A stretch of 64,000 bases of DNA from assembly GCF_008629685.1 (NCBI RefSeq), contig NZ_VWSF01000002.1, positions 419,102 through 483,101 on the forward strand, given 5' to 3'. Shown in pieces: positions 26,679 through 35,357 of this stretch (position 1 is the stretch's first letter; each line of letters opens with the position of its first letter). The notes under the pieces were generated by a model, which was not told where the DNA came from, did not search any database, and worked only from the letters and a program-made list of their open reading frames with translations. A program made the position numbers and the translations under genes. The DNA comes from Adhaeribacter rhizoryzae (GTDB lineage: Bacteria > Bacteroidota > Bacteroidia > Cytophagales > Hymenobacteraceae).

Positions 26679-28367
26679 ATGCTAAAAAATCAACTTTATG
26701 TTATCTGTTTACTCTTCTGTTTGGGCTTGTTTTCCTGTGGGGGCGAGGCAACCCGAAACAAAAACCAGGCGGGCAACCAGGCTTACCAGGCCGATGTAAT
26801 TGTTTACGGCGGCAATTCCGCTGCTATTACGGCCGCCGTACAAGCCGCCCGCATGGGCAAAACGGTACTGGTGGTATCACCGGATAAACACCTGGGTGGT
26901 TTATCGTCGGGTGGGTTGGGCTTTACCGATACCGGCAAAAAAGAAGTAATTGGCGGCCTGGCCCGGGAGTTTTACCACCGCATTTATATGCATTACCAGA
27001 AAGCAGATGCCTGGCAATGGCAGAAGCAAGAAGAATATGGCAACAAAGGCCAGGGCACTCCGGCTATTGATGGTAGCGAACGCACCATGTGGATATTTGA
27101 GCCCCACGCCGCCGAAGCAGTGTTCGAAGATTTTGCGAAGGAAAATAAATTAAAAATATTCCGCGACGAATGGCTGAACCGGGAAAGCGGCGTGAAAAAA
27201 GAAGACGGAAAAATTACTTCTATTCAAACCCTCAGCGGCAAAACCTTTAGTGGTAAAATGTTTATTGATGCTACCTACGAAGGCGATTTAATGGCGGCGG
27301 CCGGGGTGAGCTACCACGTAGGCCGGGAAGCCAACAGTTTATACGGCGAAGAACACAACGGCGTGCAAACCGGTGTGTTGCACCACGACCATTATTTTAA
27401 AACCAACATCGACCCGTATAAAACGCCCGGCGATAAAAGCAGCGGCTTGTTGCCACTCATTTCGGCTGAAGACCCCGGCGTGAAAGGGGAGGGTGATAAG
27501 AAAGTACAGGCCTATAATTTCCGGATGTGCCTCTCGAACCACCCCGATAACCGCGTACCTTTTCCAAAACCCGAGGGCTACGACCCAGCCCGCTACGAAT
27601 TATTAGGCCGCGTTTTTGCCTCCGGCTGGCGCGAATTATTCCGCAAATTCGACCCGATTCCGAACCGCAAAACCGATACCAACAACCACGGCCCGGTTAG
27701 TACCGACTACATTGGGATGAACTGGGATTACCCGGAAGCTAGTTATGAACGGCGGCGCGAGATAATTAAAGAACACGAAAACTACCAGAAAGGCTTAATG
27801 TATTTCATGACCACCGATGCGCGGGTGCCGGCCGATATGCAGCAGGAACTAAAAACCTGGGGCCTGGCCAAAGACGAGTTTAAAGATAATGGTAACTGGC
27901 CGCACCAGATTTACGTGCGCGAAGCCCGCCGCATGGTAAGCGATTACGTGATGACGGAAAACGAAACGGTAGGCAAGAAACCGGTTCCCAACCCGGTTGG
28001 CATGGGCTCTTATTCTTTAGATTCCCACAATATTCAGCGCTACGTAAAGCCCGACGGGTTTGTACAAAATGAAGGCGATATTGGCATTGGCTTAAAAAAT
28101 CCTTACCAGATTAGCTACGGCGCAATCATTCCGAAGAAAGCAGAATGCCAGAATTTATTGGTGCCGGTTTGCGTATCCAGTTCTCACATTGCTTATGGTT
28201 CTATCCGCATGGAGCCGGTGTTTATGATTCTGGGGCAAAGTGCCGCTACCGCCGCCGTCATGGCCATCGATAAAAATATTGCCGTACAGGACCTGGATTA
28301 TGAGCAACTGAAAGGTCGCTTGGAGCAAGATAAGCAAACTCTGAGTCAGCCGAAAAAAGCCTTGTAG
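26679..28367 (+). CDS. FAD-dependent oxidoreductase, lipoprotein
   Basis: Seen: 562 aa with a lipoprotein signal (Cys20). The FAD-binding start is at about 39-55 (V-Y-G-G-N-S-A-A-I) and G-G-L-S-S-G-G-L-G follows. It shares the flavoprotein architecture and many long motifs with the gene at 24569 (A-T-Y-E-G-D-L-M-A-A-G-V-S against a C-T-Y-E-G-D-L-M-A-R-A-G-V-S version, G-M-N-W-D-Y-P-E-A, H-I-A-Y-G-S-I-R-M-E-P-V-F-M), but lacks the golvesin-like C-terminal domain. Known: reaction undefined for this family. A membrane-anchored and a soluble version side by side suggests division of labour after tandem duplication. Confidence 0.88.
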   Translation: MLKNQLYVICLLFCLGLFSCGGEATRNKNQAGNQAYQADVIVYGGNSAAITAAVQAARMGKTVLVVSPDKHLGGLSSGGLGFTDTGKKEVIGGLAREFYHRIYMHYQKADAWQWQKQEEYGNKGQGTPAIDGSERTMWIFEPHAAEAVFEDFAKENKLKIFRDEWLNRESGVKKEDGKITSIQTLSGKTFSGKMFIDATYEGDLMAAAGVSYHVGREANSLYGEEHNGVQTGVLHHDHYFKTNIDPYKTPGDKSSGLLPLISAEDPGVKGEGDKKVQAYNFRMCLSNHPDNRVPFPKPEGYDPARYELLGRVFASGWRELFRKFDPIPNRKTDTNNHGPVSTDYIGMNWDYPEASYERRREIIKEHENYQKGLMYFMTTDARVPADMQQELKTWGLAKDEFKDNGNWPHQIYVREARRMVSDYVMTENETVGKKPVPNPVGMGSYSLDSHNIQRYVKPDGFVQNEGDIGIGLKNPYQISYGAIIPKKAECQNLLVPVCVSSSHIAYGSIRMEPVFMILGQSAATAAVMAIDKNIAVQDLDYEQLKGRLEQDKQTLSQPKKAL

Positions 28368-28381
28368 AAATATGCGGTTAA

Positions 28382-28425
28382 AGCCCAAAGTAAAGTTAAA
28401 AATGCTTACTTTGGGCTAATTTTTT
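28382..28425 (+). terminator. Rho-independent terminator after the second FAD-oxidoreductase
   Basis: A 12-bp perfect stem (28382-28393 with 28406-28417) is followed by TTTTTT at 28420-28425. It separates the oxidoreductase gene from cstA at 28447. Confidence 0.78.
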
Positions 28426-28446
28426 ACTTATCCACCAACCTTTGCT

Positions 28447-29895
28447 ATGATTTCATTCTGTCTTTCTGTTGTTGCCTTAGTGGTCGGATATTTTCTGTAT
28501 TCGAAAGTAATAGAGCGCATATTCGGGATTAAACCCGAACGCCCGACGCCAGCCCTGACCATGACTGATGGGGTAGACTTTGTGCCCATGCCGGCCTGGA
28601 AAATATTCCTGATCCAGTTTTTAAATATTGCCGGCCTGGGGCCTATTTTCGGGGCAGTAGCCGGTGCCATGTGGGGGCCAATGGCTTTTATCTGGATTGT
28701 GCTGGGTTCGATATTTGCCGGTGGGGTACACGATTATTTTTCGGGCATGCTGTCGTTGCGGCATAAAGGCGAAAGCATTACCGAACTTACCGGCTATTAT
28801 TTAGGCAATGGCATGAAACAGTTTATGCGCCTTTTTACCTTGCTGCTGATGATTATGGTAGGCGCCGTATTTATTATGGGACCGGCGAAAATTCTGGATA
28901 GTATGACCGGCTCCGGCAATATGGCTCTTTGGATAGGCCTGATTTTTGTTTATTACGTGCTTTCTACCATTCTGCCCATCGATAAATTAATTGGTAAAAT
29001 ATACCCGCTGTTTGGTTTTGCCTTGTTGTTTATGGCCTTGGGTATTACCGTAGTAATGCTAAAAAATGGCCTGGCCATTCCCGAAATAAATATGGCGAAT
29101 TTAAGTAACATGCACGTGAACCCGGCGCAGTTTCCTATTTTCCCGATGGTTTTTGTAACCATTGCCTGCGGGGCTATTTCGGGTTTTCATGCATCGCAGT
29201 CGCCGATGATGGCCCGCTGCATGACCAACGAGAAACAGGGTCGCACTATTTTTTACGGCGCCATGATTACCGAAGGCGTGCTGGCATTAATCTGGGCGGC
29301 TATTAGCATGAGCTTCTTTGGTGGTGTACGCGAATTAAACGAGGTAATGACCCAGCAAAACGGCAACGCGGCTTTTGTAGTAAACGAAATATCTAATTCA
29401 CTCTTAGGAAAATTAGGTGGGTTTCTGGCGCTTCTGGGCGTGGTAGCCGCGCCTATTACTTCCGGTGATACCGCTTTCCGGAGTGCCCGTTTAATTGTAG
29501 CCGATTTTCTGAAATTAAACCAGGCTTCCTTCCGTAACCGCTTCCTGATTAGTATTCCGTTATTTGCGGCCGGATTAGCTTTAACCTTTATTGATTTTGG
29601 TACGGTTTGGCGGTATTTTGCCTGGACCAACCAAACCCTGGCTACTGTTGTGTTGTGGATGGTAACGGCTTACCTGATTCAGGAAAAAAAGAATTTCTGG
29701 GTATCGCTGGTGCCGGCGGTTTTTATGAGTGCCGTGGTAACCGCTCATATTTTAGTTGCCCCCGAAGGGTTTAGTCTCCCGGTTGAAATTGCTTATACGG
29801 CGGGTGTGGCCGTAGCGCTGGTGCTTTTAATTATTACCCTGCTTAAAGTTTACCGGGTCCGGGATAAACAAAAGGTAAAGCTGGAGACTGTTTAG
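28447..29895 (+). CDS. cstA: Carbon starvation protein CstA family transporter (short form)
   Basis: Seen: 482 aa, a polytopic membrane protein with about 13-14 hydrophobic segments. Diagnostic stretches include G-P-I-F-G-A-V-A-G-A-M-W-G-P near 71-84, G-G-V-H-D-Y-F-S-G near 96-104, and G-F-H-A-S-Q-S-P-M-M-A-R near 247-258. Known: CstA/YjiY (BtsT) of E. coli, about 700 aa, take up pyruvate or peptides; Bacteroidota carry shorter versions of about 480 aa like this one, so it is not truncated. A terminator lies 22 bp before the start, so it may have its own promoter, or be read through from the oxidoreductases. The substrate is not known. Confidence 0.93.
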   Translation: MISFCLSVVALVVGYFLYSKVIERIFGIKPERPTPALTMTDGVDFVPMPAWKIFLIQFLNIAGLGPIFGAVAGAMWGPMAFIWIVLGSIFAGGVHDYFSGMLSLRHKGESITELTGYYLGNGMKQFMRLFTLLLMIMVGAVFIMGPAKILDSMTGSGNMALWIGLIFVYYVLSTILPIDKLIGKIYPLFGFALLFMALGITVVMLKNGLAIPEINMANLSNMHVNPAQFPIFPMVFVTIACGAISGFHASQSPMMARCMTNEKQGRTIFYGAMITEGVLALIWAAISMSFFGGVRELNEVMTQQNGNAAFVVNEISNSLLGKLGGFLALLGVVAAPITSGDTAFRSARLIVADFLKLNQASFRNRFLISIPLFAAGLALTFIDFGTVWRYFAWTNQTLATVVLWMVTAYLIQEKKNFWVSLVPAVFMSAVVTAHILVAPEGFSLPVEIAYTAGVAVALVLLIITLLKVYRVRDKQKVKLETV

Positions 29896-29972
29896 GAATT
29901 TAGAATATTAGATTGTTCTATTCGATAGTTTTCACCTTTGCATCTGACCCTTGCTTTTCTGCTGGCGCAGAA

Positions 29973-30010
29973 TAACCCTTCCGCCCTCCGGGCACCTTCC
30001 CTAAATTAGG
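29973..30010. repeat. Interspersed repeat copy 2, left part
   Basis: Left portion of the repeat whose intact form is at 14465-14511. It is interrupted at 30010 by the IS element and continues at 31419. Its last 11 bp are the target duplication. Confidence 0.75.
30000..30010. repeat. Target-site duplication, left copy
   Basis: The 11 bp cctaaattagg directly abut the left inverted repeat and recur at 31419-31429. The target is itself nearly palindromic. Confidence 0.9.
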
Positions 30011-31418
30011 GCTACGATTAGGACACAAAATGGAGCGGGGAGCTGTTGGGGGTAAATGGCAGATGCAATATTTAGCAATATTCGGATAGAGCGACGGGTC
30101 AAGCAAGTAGTAGAAAAGATAATAGAAAAGCAAAGTGTGGTGATACATCAGCTAAGTGCGAGCGAAGCCGAGCAGCGGAGTTACTACCGTCTGCTGCATA
30201 ACCCCCGTTTGCAGACCAGTCAAATCATTTCGTACTTGCAAGCGGACTGTGGGCGGCAAGTGGAGGTGGGGGCGCATTATTTAGTATTTCAGGATACGAC
30301 CCAACCTAACTTTGAACGCAACCGGCACAACATTTCCGACCAGCAGCAGCTCGGGGTGATTGGAGATAAGCAGTCCTTAGGCTTTTTCCTGCATCCTTCG
30401 CTGGTGGTGCAAGCGGATACTGGCCGCTGCCTGGGCTACAGCCATGTGCAGGTCTGGAGTAGAGAAGCAATGGCGCCAGATAGAAAGCAAAGGCAGTATC
30501 AAAAGCAGCCCATAGAAGAGAAAGAAAGCTACCGCTGGATTCAGGCTGCTCAAGCCAGTAAGCAGGTGTTGGCAAAGGCCAGCGCGTTGACCATTATCTG
30601 TGACCGGGAAGGCGACATTAGCGAGTTGTTTTTACAAGTGCCCGACAACCAGACCCATTTGCTGGTGCGCTCGAATGCTGACCGCCTGCTGGTCAACGGT
30701 GCCGGCAAGCTTTCTACTTTACTGACCAGCCTGCCGGAAGGGGGACGCTACCAGCTACAACTAGCGGGCGAAACCCGCCGCGGCCGCGTAGCCAGGCAAG
30801 CGGTAGTGGCTTTACGCTGGGCAAAAGTGGGGTTAGTTATGAAAGGCGTGGGCAAAGCCCTGTATGTGGTAGAAGCCAAGGAAATAGATGCACCCGCCGG
30901 GAAAGCGCCCATTTACTGGCGCTTGCTCACGACCCATGCCATCCAAACGCAACAACAGGCGCAGCAGCTAATCTACTGGTATAGTTTACGCTGGAACATT
31001 GAGCAGGTCTTCCGGCTGTTAAAGCAGAAAGGCTTGCAGGTGGAACTGCTGGATTTAGAAACCGGCAAAGCTTTAGTGCAACTCACGCTGCTGGCTTTGT
31101 TTGCCGCTAGCAAGATAATGCTCTTGCACCTGGCTTCTAAACAGAAAGAAGCCGTGCCGCTGGCAGAAAGCTTTACCCAGCAGGAAGTCGCTTGTATGCA
31201 GGCTTTACAAAAACGCTATGAAGGAAAAACAGCCAAGCAGCGGAATCCTTACCCCCAAGACTCTTTACAATGGTGCTACTGGATAATAGCCCGATTAGGC
31301 GGGTGGAAACCCCACGAAAAGCAGGCGGGGGTGATTACCCTTTTGCGCGGTTGGAATTACTTCCAGCATATCTTGCACGGGTGGACCCTGGCCCAAAAAT
31401 TTGTGTCCTAATCGTAGC
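30011..31418 (+). mobile_element. IS4-family insertion sequence, complete, 1,408 bp
   Basis: Seen: 19-bp perfect terminal inverted repeats at 30011-30029 and 31400-31418, one transposase gene, and identical 11-bp flanks cctaaattagg at 30000-30010 and 31419-31429, read as a target-site duplication. Known: IS4-family elements make 10-13-bp duplications. The perfect ends, perfect duplication and intact gene indicate a recent insertion into an older repeat. Confidence 0.95.
30056..31411 (+). CDS. IS4-family transposase
   Basis: Seen: 451 aa. The DDE triad is Asp80 (F-Q-D-T-T), Asp183 (I-C-D-R-E-G-D) and Glu316 within the IS4 signature Y-(2)-R-(3)-E-(6)-K: Tyr309, Arg312, Glu316, Lys323, all present. 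The stop codon lies inside the right terminal repeat. Known: cut-and-paste transposition of its own element. The intact motifs and full length suggest it is active. The gene is read in the same direction as cstA and the gluconate-dehydrogenase-like gene. Confidence 0.96.
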   Translation: MADAIFSNIRIERRVKQVVEKIIEKQSVVIHQLSASEAEQRSYYRLLHNPRLQTSQIISYLQADCGRQVEVGAHYLVFQDTTQPNFERNRHNISDQQQLGVIGDKQSLGFFLHPSLVVQADTGRCLGYSHVQVWSREAMAPDRKQRQYQKQPIEEKESYRWIQAAQASKQVLAKASALTIICDREGDISELFLQVPDNQTHLLVRSNADRLLVNGAGKLSTLLTSLPEGGRYQLQLAGETRRGRVARQAVVALRWAKVGLVMKGVGKALYVVEAKEIDAPAGKAPIYWRLLTTHAIQTQQQAQQLIYWYSLRWNIEQVFRLLKQKGLQVELLDLETGKALVQLTLLALFAASKIMLLHLASKQKEAVPLAESFTQQEVACMQALQKRYEGKTAKQRNPYPQDSLQWCYWIIARLGGWKPHEKQAGVITLLRGWNYFQHILHGWTLAQKFVS

Positions 31419-31438
31419 CCTAAATTAGGGAAGGAGTT
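31419..31438. repeat. Right copy of target duplication plus right part of repeat copy 2
   Basis: 31419-31429 duplicates 30000-30010; 31430-31438 continues the sequence found unbroken at 14503-14511. Confidence 0.8.
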
Positions 31439-31798
31439 CGGCCGAACCGGAATATAGCAGAATAGCTTTGTAGGGAATATTTATTATGTGATAATAATTG
31501 AACCTAGAAAGGCAGCAGCTACGAAGCAAACTACACTAGTTTGGGCGATGAGGGCCTTTCAGGTTTCCGGTGCGCAGCATTCCGACGGAGGAGGAAAGGA
31601 AAGATGAGCAGCCCGAATGACCAAACGGGGCCCGCGGCCTTGAGCAAACTTAGGCTTTTAAAAGTAGTTAGCACCCGCCCATTGAAAGATGGAATCTTTC
31701 AAAAGATTGACAAAAAATATTCATGATTTTACAAGAAATCAGACATTTTCTTACCACTGCAATTTGAACTTTAGCTTAATATTTTCTTTTTTACATTT
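31439..31798. other. Non-coding stretch with a GC-rich block
   Basis: No convincing gene. The block about 31500-31720 is more GC-rich than its flanks and contains purine-rich runs; it looks like another piece of interspersed or decayed sequence. The end nearest 31799 must hold the promoter of the downstream pair. Confidence 0.4.
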
Positions 31799-32344
31799 AT
31801 GAAAAGACGAACGGCTTTAAAAAGCCTGGCTCTGGTAATGGGCGGCACCATTGCATTACCCGCCTGGGCCAAAGCCTGGAATGCAGATATCCTCTCCAGC
31901 AACTCCAATTGGTTGGTTTCCCCGGACCAGCAAGCTTTATTGGCAGAAATAGTAGAAACCATCATTCCGGCCACCAATACCCCGGGAGCAAAAGATTTAG
32001 GTGTACACCGGTTTATCCTGACCATGCTCACCGACTGTTACGAGAAATCGGCCCAGAACCGCTTTGTAGAGGGACTGAAAGAACTAGACGAAACTGTAAG
32101 AGCAAGTTACGGCAAGTCGTTTGTTACCTGCACCCCTGCCCAGCGCCTGGAAATATTAAAAGCCCGCGAAGAAGTTGCTAAAATATTACCCCCCGAAAAA
32201 GAGCCGTTTTTCCCTTTCTTAAAAAATATAACCATTCAGGGATATTTAAACTCTGAATACGTGATGCGTGAGGTTTATAAATACGAACTGGTGCCGGGCC
32301 GGTACAATGGCTGTTTTCCGGTAACTGCATCCGCTAAAAAATAA
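31799..32344 (+). CDS. Gluconate 2-dehydrogenase subunit 3-like protein
   Basis: Seen: 181 aa beginning M-K-R-R-T-A-L-K-S-L-A-L, a twin-arginine-like signal, with cleavage near A-W-A. Residues about 45-170 fit the gluconate 2-dehydrogenase subunit 3 family (L-L-A-E-I-V-E-T-I-I-P-A-T-N-T-P-G-A-K-D near 49-68). Known: in membrane dehydrogenases this small subunit partners a GMC flavoprotein and helps its export. The GMC gene follows after 16 bp, so the pair forms one complex. No cytochrome c subunit is present here. Confidence 0.9.
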   Translation: MKRRTALKSLALVMGGTIALPAWAKAWNADILSSNSNWLVSPDQQALLAEIVETIIPATNTPGAKDLGVHRFILTMLTDCYEKSAQNRFVEGLKELDETVRASYGKSFVTCTPAQRLEILKAREEVAKILPPEKEPFFPFLKNITIQGYLNSEYVMREVYKYELVPGRYNGCFPVTASAKK

Positions 32345-32360
32345 AGTTATTACACCCCAA

Positions 32361-34073
32361 ATGGCAAATTTAAATACCGATAGCATCAAAAACCGCACGT
32401 ACGACGCCATTGTAATTGGTTCGGGCATTAGTGGTGGCTGGGCCGCCAAGGAACTTACCGGCAAAGGCCTGAAAACCCTGGTACTGGAGCGCGGCCGCGA
32501 TGTAAAACACGTAACCGATTACCCTACCACCTTTAAAAACCCGTGGGAGTTTGAACACCGCGGCCAAGTGCCCCTGGAAATTACCAAAGCTAACCCCATT
32601 ATCAGCCGGTGCTATGCTTTCCGCGAAGATGCCATGCATTTTTTTGTGAAAGACCAGGAGCACCCGTACGTGCAGGAAAAACCTTTCGATTGGATTAGAG
32701 GCTACCAGGTGGGCGGCAAATCGTTGCTGTGGGCCCGCCATACCCAGCGCTGGAGCGATTTTGATTTTGAAGGTCCGGCCCGCGATGGTTTTGCCGTAGA
32801 CTGGCCCATCCGGTATAAAGATATTGCCCCCTGGTACAGCTATGTCGAGAAATTTGCCGGTATATCGGGTAACAAAGATGGCTTGCCGGAGTTGCCGGAT
32901 GGCGAGTTTTTACCACCGCTGGAGTTAAACTGCGTCGAGAAATATTTTAAAGACCAGGTAAAATCTAAATATCAGGACCGGCACGTGATTATTTCGCGGT
33001 GTGCCCACTTAACCGAACCCCAAGCCATTCATCACCAGCAGGGGCGGGGCAAATGCCAGAACCGGGTGTTGTGCCAGCGAGGCTGCCCCTACGGCGGTTA
33101 TTTTAGCAGCAATGCTTCTACTTTGCCTTGGGCCGCTAAAACCGGTAACTTAACCATGCGCCCGCAGGCCGTGGTGCAATCTATTATTTACGACGACCGC
33201 AAAGGCAAAGCCACCGGGGTAAGGATAATTGATGCAATTACCAAAGAAGCCATTGAGTTTTACGCACCCATTATTTTTGTAAATGCCGCGGCCATTAATA
33301 CCAATTTAATATTACTGAATTCAACTTCCAGCCGTTTCCCGAATGGCCTGGGCAATGACAGTGGGGTGTTGGGCAAATACGTGGCCTTCCATAATTACCG
33401 GGCGCGGGTATCGGGTTCTTACGAGGGCTTTTTAGATACCACCACCGATGGTCGTCGGCCGACCAGTGGGTATATTCCCCGTTTCCGGAACGTGTTTAAA
33501 CAAGAAACCGACTTCTTACGGGGTTATGCGGCTGGGTTTAGCGCCAACCGGGGGCAGTACCAAAGCCGCAACGGCTTAGGCGCAGAGTTAAAAGAAAATT
33601 TATTAACGCCGAAATTAGGCAACTGGAGTGTGGGCAGCCACATGATGGGCGAAACCATACCGAAAGAAACCAGTACGCTAAGCCTGGACCCGGCGCTGAA
33701 AGACGAATGGGGCATACCGCAATTACGGTTCAATATTGGCTACGACGACAACGACGAGAAAATGGTAAAGGATTACCTGGAGCAGATTTCGGATATGTTT
33801 ACCAAAGCCGGTTTCAAAAATATTACCACCTCCGATTCCAAACAGGCACCGGGCCTGGATATTCACGAAATGGGCGGCGCCCGGATGGGCAAAGACCCCA
33901 AAACTTCTATCCTGAACAGCTGGAACCAGATGCACGCCTGCAAAAACGTATTCGTGACCGATGGCGCTTGTATGACTTCTACCGCTACCCAGAACCCTTC
34001 TTTAACCTACATGGCTTTAACCGCGCGCGCGGCTTATTATGCGGTAAAAGAACTGAAGAAAAGAAATTTGTAA
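32361..34073 (+). CDS. GMC-family FAD oxidoreductase (large subunit of sugar/gluconate-type dehydrogenase)
   Basis: Seen: 570 aa, no signal peptide of its own. Residues 14-40 form the FAD-binding fold (G-S-G-I-S-G-G at 20-26, then L-E-R-G-R). A Cys-rich stretch C-Q-x-R-V-L-C-Q-R-G-C-P lies near 231-242, and the C-terminal GMC domain has H-E-M-G-G-A-R-M-G near 500 and N-P-S-L-T near 547. Known: such proteins oxidise sugars or sugar acids and pass electrons to a cytochrome. It probably travels with its twin-arginine partner encoded 16 bp upstream. A terminator follows at 34117. The substrate is unknown; there is no adjacent cytochrome gene. Confidence 0.9.
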   Translation: MANLNTDSIKNRTYDAIVIGSGISGGWAAKELTGKGLKTLVLERGRDVKHVTDYPTTFKNPWEFEHRGQVPLEITKANPIISRCYAFREDAMHFFVKDQEHPYVQEKPFDWIRGYQVGGKSLLWARHTQRWSDFDFEGPARDGFAVDWPIRYKDIAPWYSYVEKFAGISGNKDGLPELPDGEFLPPLELNCVEKYFKDQVKSKYQDRHVIISRCAHLTEPQAIHHQQGRGKCQNRVLCQRGCPYGGYFSSNASTLPWAAKTGNLTMRPQAVVQSIIYDDRKGKATGVRIIDAITKEAIEFYAPIIFVNAAAINTNLILLNSTSSRFPNGLGNDSGVLGKYVAFHNYRARVSGSYEGFLDTTTDGRRPTSGYIPRFRNVFKQETDFLRGYAAGFSANRGQYQSRNGLGAELKENLLTPKLGNWSVGSHMMGETIPKETSTLSLDPALKDEWGIPQLRFNIGYDDNDEKMVKDYLEQISDMFTKAGFKNITTSDSKQAPGLDIHEMGGARMGKDPKTSILNSWNQMHACKNVFVTDGACMTSTATQNPSLTYMALTARAAYYAVKELKKRNL

Positions 34074-34116
34074 TTGGGGTTATAAAATAAATATTGTCAC
34101 TTTTTAAATAGAGTCT

Positions 34117-34151
34117 AATGGCCACATCGTAAGAGCGGCCATTTGCTTTTT
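34117..34151 (+). terminator. Rho-independent terminator after the GMC gene
   Basis: A stem (34117-34123 with 34137-34143) is followed by TGCTTTTTT. It closes the two-gene transcript ending at 34073. Confidence 0.68.
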
Positions 34152-34312
34152 TAGGCATGCTTAAGCGCAGCTATTTTGGGTTAGTAGCCGGAAGTAAGTT
34201 TAAGTAGAACTACTTAGTTTTAAAGTTGCCGATTACTGCGCAGGTTTTACTCTTTTCTAAGAGGTAATTTTGGATTATACATAACAACACGATCCCTTAA
34301 TTATCTAACACT

Positions 34313-34897
34313 ATGAAAAAAGTAATTATTCTATGTTATAGCTTGCTGGCTTTAGTGGCCTTTATTAGTTGCGACGAAAATTCGGTAACACCACAGGGGG
34401 AACCGGCAAAAGAAAAGTGGAGCGGCACCATTCCGGCCGATTTAAAAAGTGGGGTTTGGTTCTGGGGCAGTGCTGGCCCGTTGTCTTATTACGACCCGGA
34501 TGGCAACGAAGTAGGCAAGGAAATAGAAGCCGGCCGGCAATACAAATTTTTTGTAAAAGATGGTCAGGACTGGATGGAGTTTCAGCAATATTTAGGCTTG
34601 CGCAATGGCTCTAACTGTGTAACCGAAATCTATACGCATCAACAGGGCAGAATTAAATTCGAAAGCAACCAGAAATTTACCTTTTACCCCGAAACAGGTA
34701 GTTTCAGAACCGTAAAAAACGGCAAATCGGGCACTTGCCCCAAAGAAGATAAAACCCGGCCAGCCGCCGCCGAGGAGTTAGAACCACGTACCGGCTATTA
34801 CCAACTAAAAGAATTTAATGGCGATAAGCTTTTTTACGAATATGCCGAGGACGATCAAAATTTAGAATCGCCGGTATTTGTTTTTCAAAAAAACTGA
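34313..34897 (+). CDS. Uncharacterised lipoprotein
   Basis: I do not recognise a family. Seen: 194 aa with a lipoprotein signal (Cys20 after F-I-S). The rest is polar with many aromatic and beta-prone segments, two further cysteines (near 102 and 142) that could form a disulphide, and no membrane helix. It stands alone with a terminator upstream and nothing close downstream on the plus strand. Confidence 0.75.
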   Translation: MKKVIILCYSLLALVAFISCDENSVTPQGEPAKEKWSGTIPADLKSGVWFWGSAGPLSYYDPDGNEVGKEIEAGRQYKFFVKDGQDWMEFQQYLGLRNGSNCVTEIYTHQQGRIKFESNQKFTFYPETGSFRTVKNGKSGTCPKEDKTRPAAAEELEPRTGYYQLKEFNGDKLFYEYAEDDQNLESPVFVFQKN

Positions 34898-35111
34898 TTT
34901 GTAAAAAGCCGGAATTACTTAGGAGGTGAAAATATAACTATAATGGTAAGCGTGGTATAATATTTAGGTGCTTTAAAAAATGCTTTCGGGAAATTTGTAG
35001 GAATAGGTGAATTTAAGAACGAGCAAGCTTTAATATTAGGGTACACGGCTGGTGGTTGAATGCAGCGTTAAAGGAGCAAAGGGCCAATAAAGCGAACAGC
35101 TGGACTGGGAA

Positions 35112-35288
35112 TTAATCGTGGCGTTTGCGGCCGTGCGTAAAAATATTTTTTTTGCGGCGGCCGCTGCCGCCTTTAGAATACTTGCCGGACCAAATATTCA
35201 TTAATACATAGGCCATTAAAACGCCTGCTAATTCTAACAGAATTAAAAAGATAAGAACTTCCCACCAATCATAACTGTAGATATTCAT
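35112..35288 (-). CDS. Small membrane protein, 58 aa, end of the TelA operon
   Basis: Seen: an ATG at 35288 opens 58 codons. Residues about 10-31 form one hydrophobic helix (V-L-I-F-L-I-L-L-E-L-A-G-V-L) after an acidic/aromatic N-terminus (Y-D-W-W-E), and the tail is strongly basic (R-R-K-K, R-K-R-H-D), as expected of a single-pass protein with the tail in the cytoplasm. It lies 69 bp after the stop of the preceding gene in the same direction. No family is recognised. The composition makes chance unlikely, but there is no homology evidence. Confidence 0.55.
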   Translation of the reverse strand: MNIYSYDWWEVLIFLILLELAGVLMAYVLMNIWSGKYSKGGSGRRKKNIFTHGRKRHD

Positions 35289-35357
35289 AAATAATTATTA
35301 CTTGCGCACTCACCCCGATTGCATTATATCAATTTTAGTAGTCATAAGCAAATAGTT

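Noticed and set aside
31541..31726. A 61-codon open frame after the IS element
   Set aside because: Composition is unlike a protein, the start is arbitrary, and the block looks like GC-rich repeat debris.
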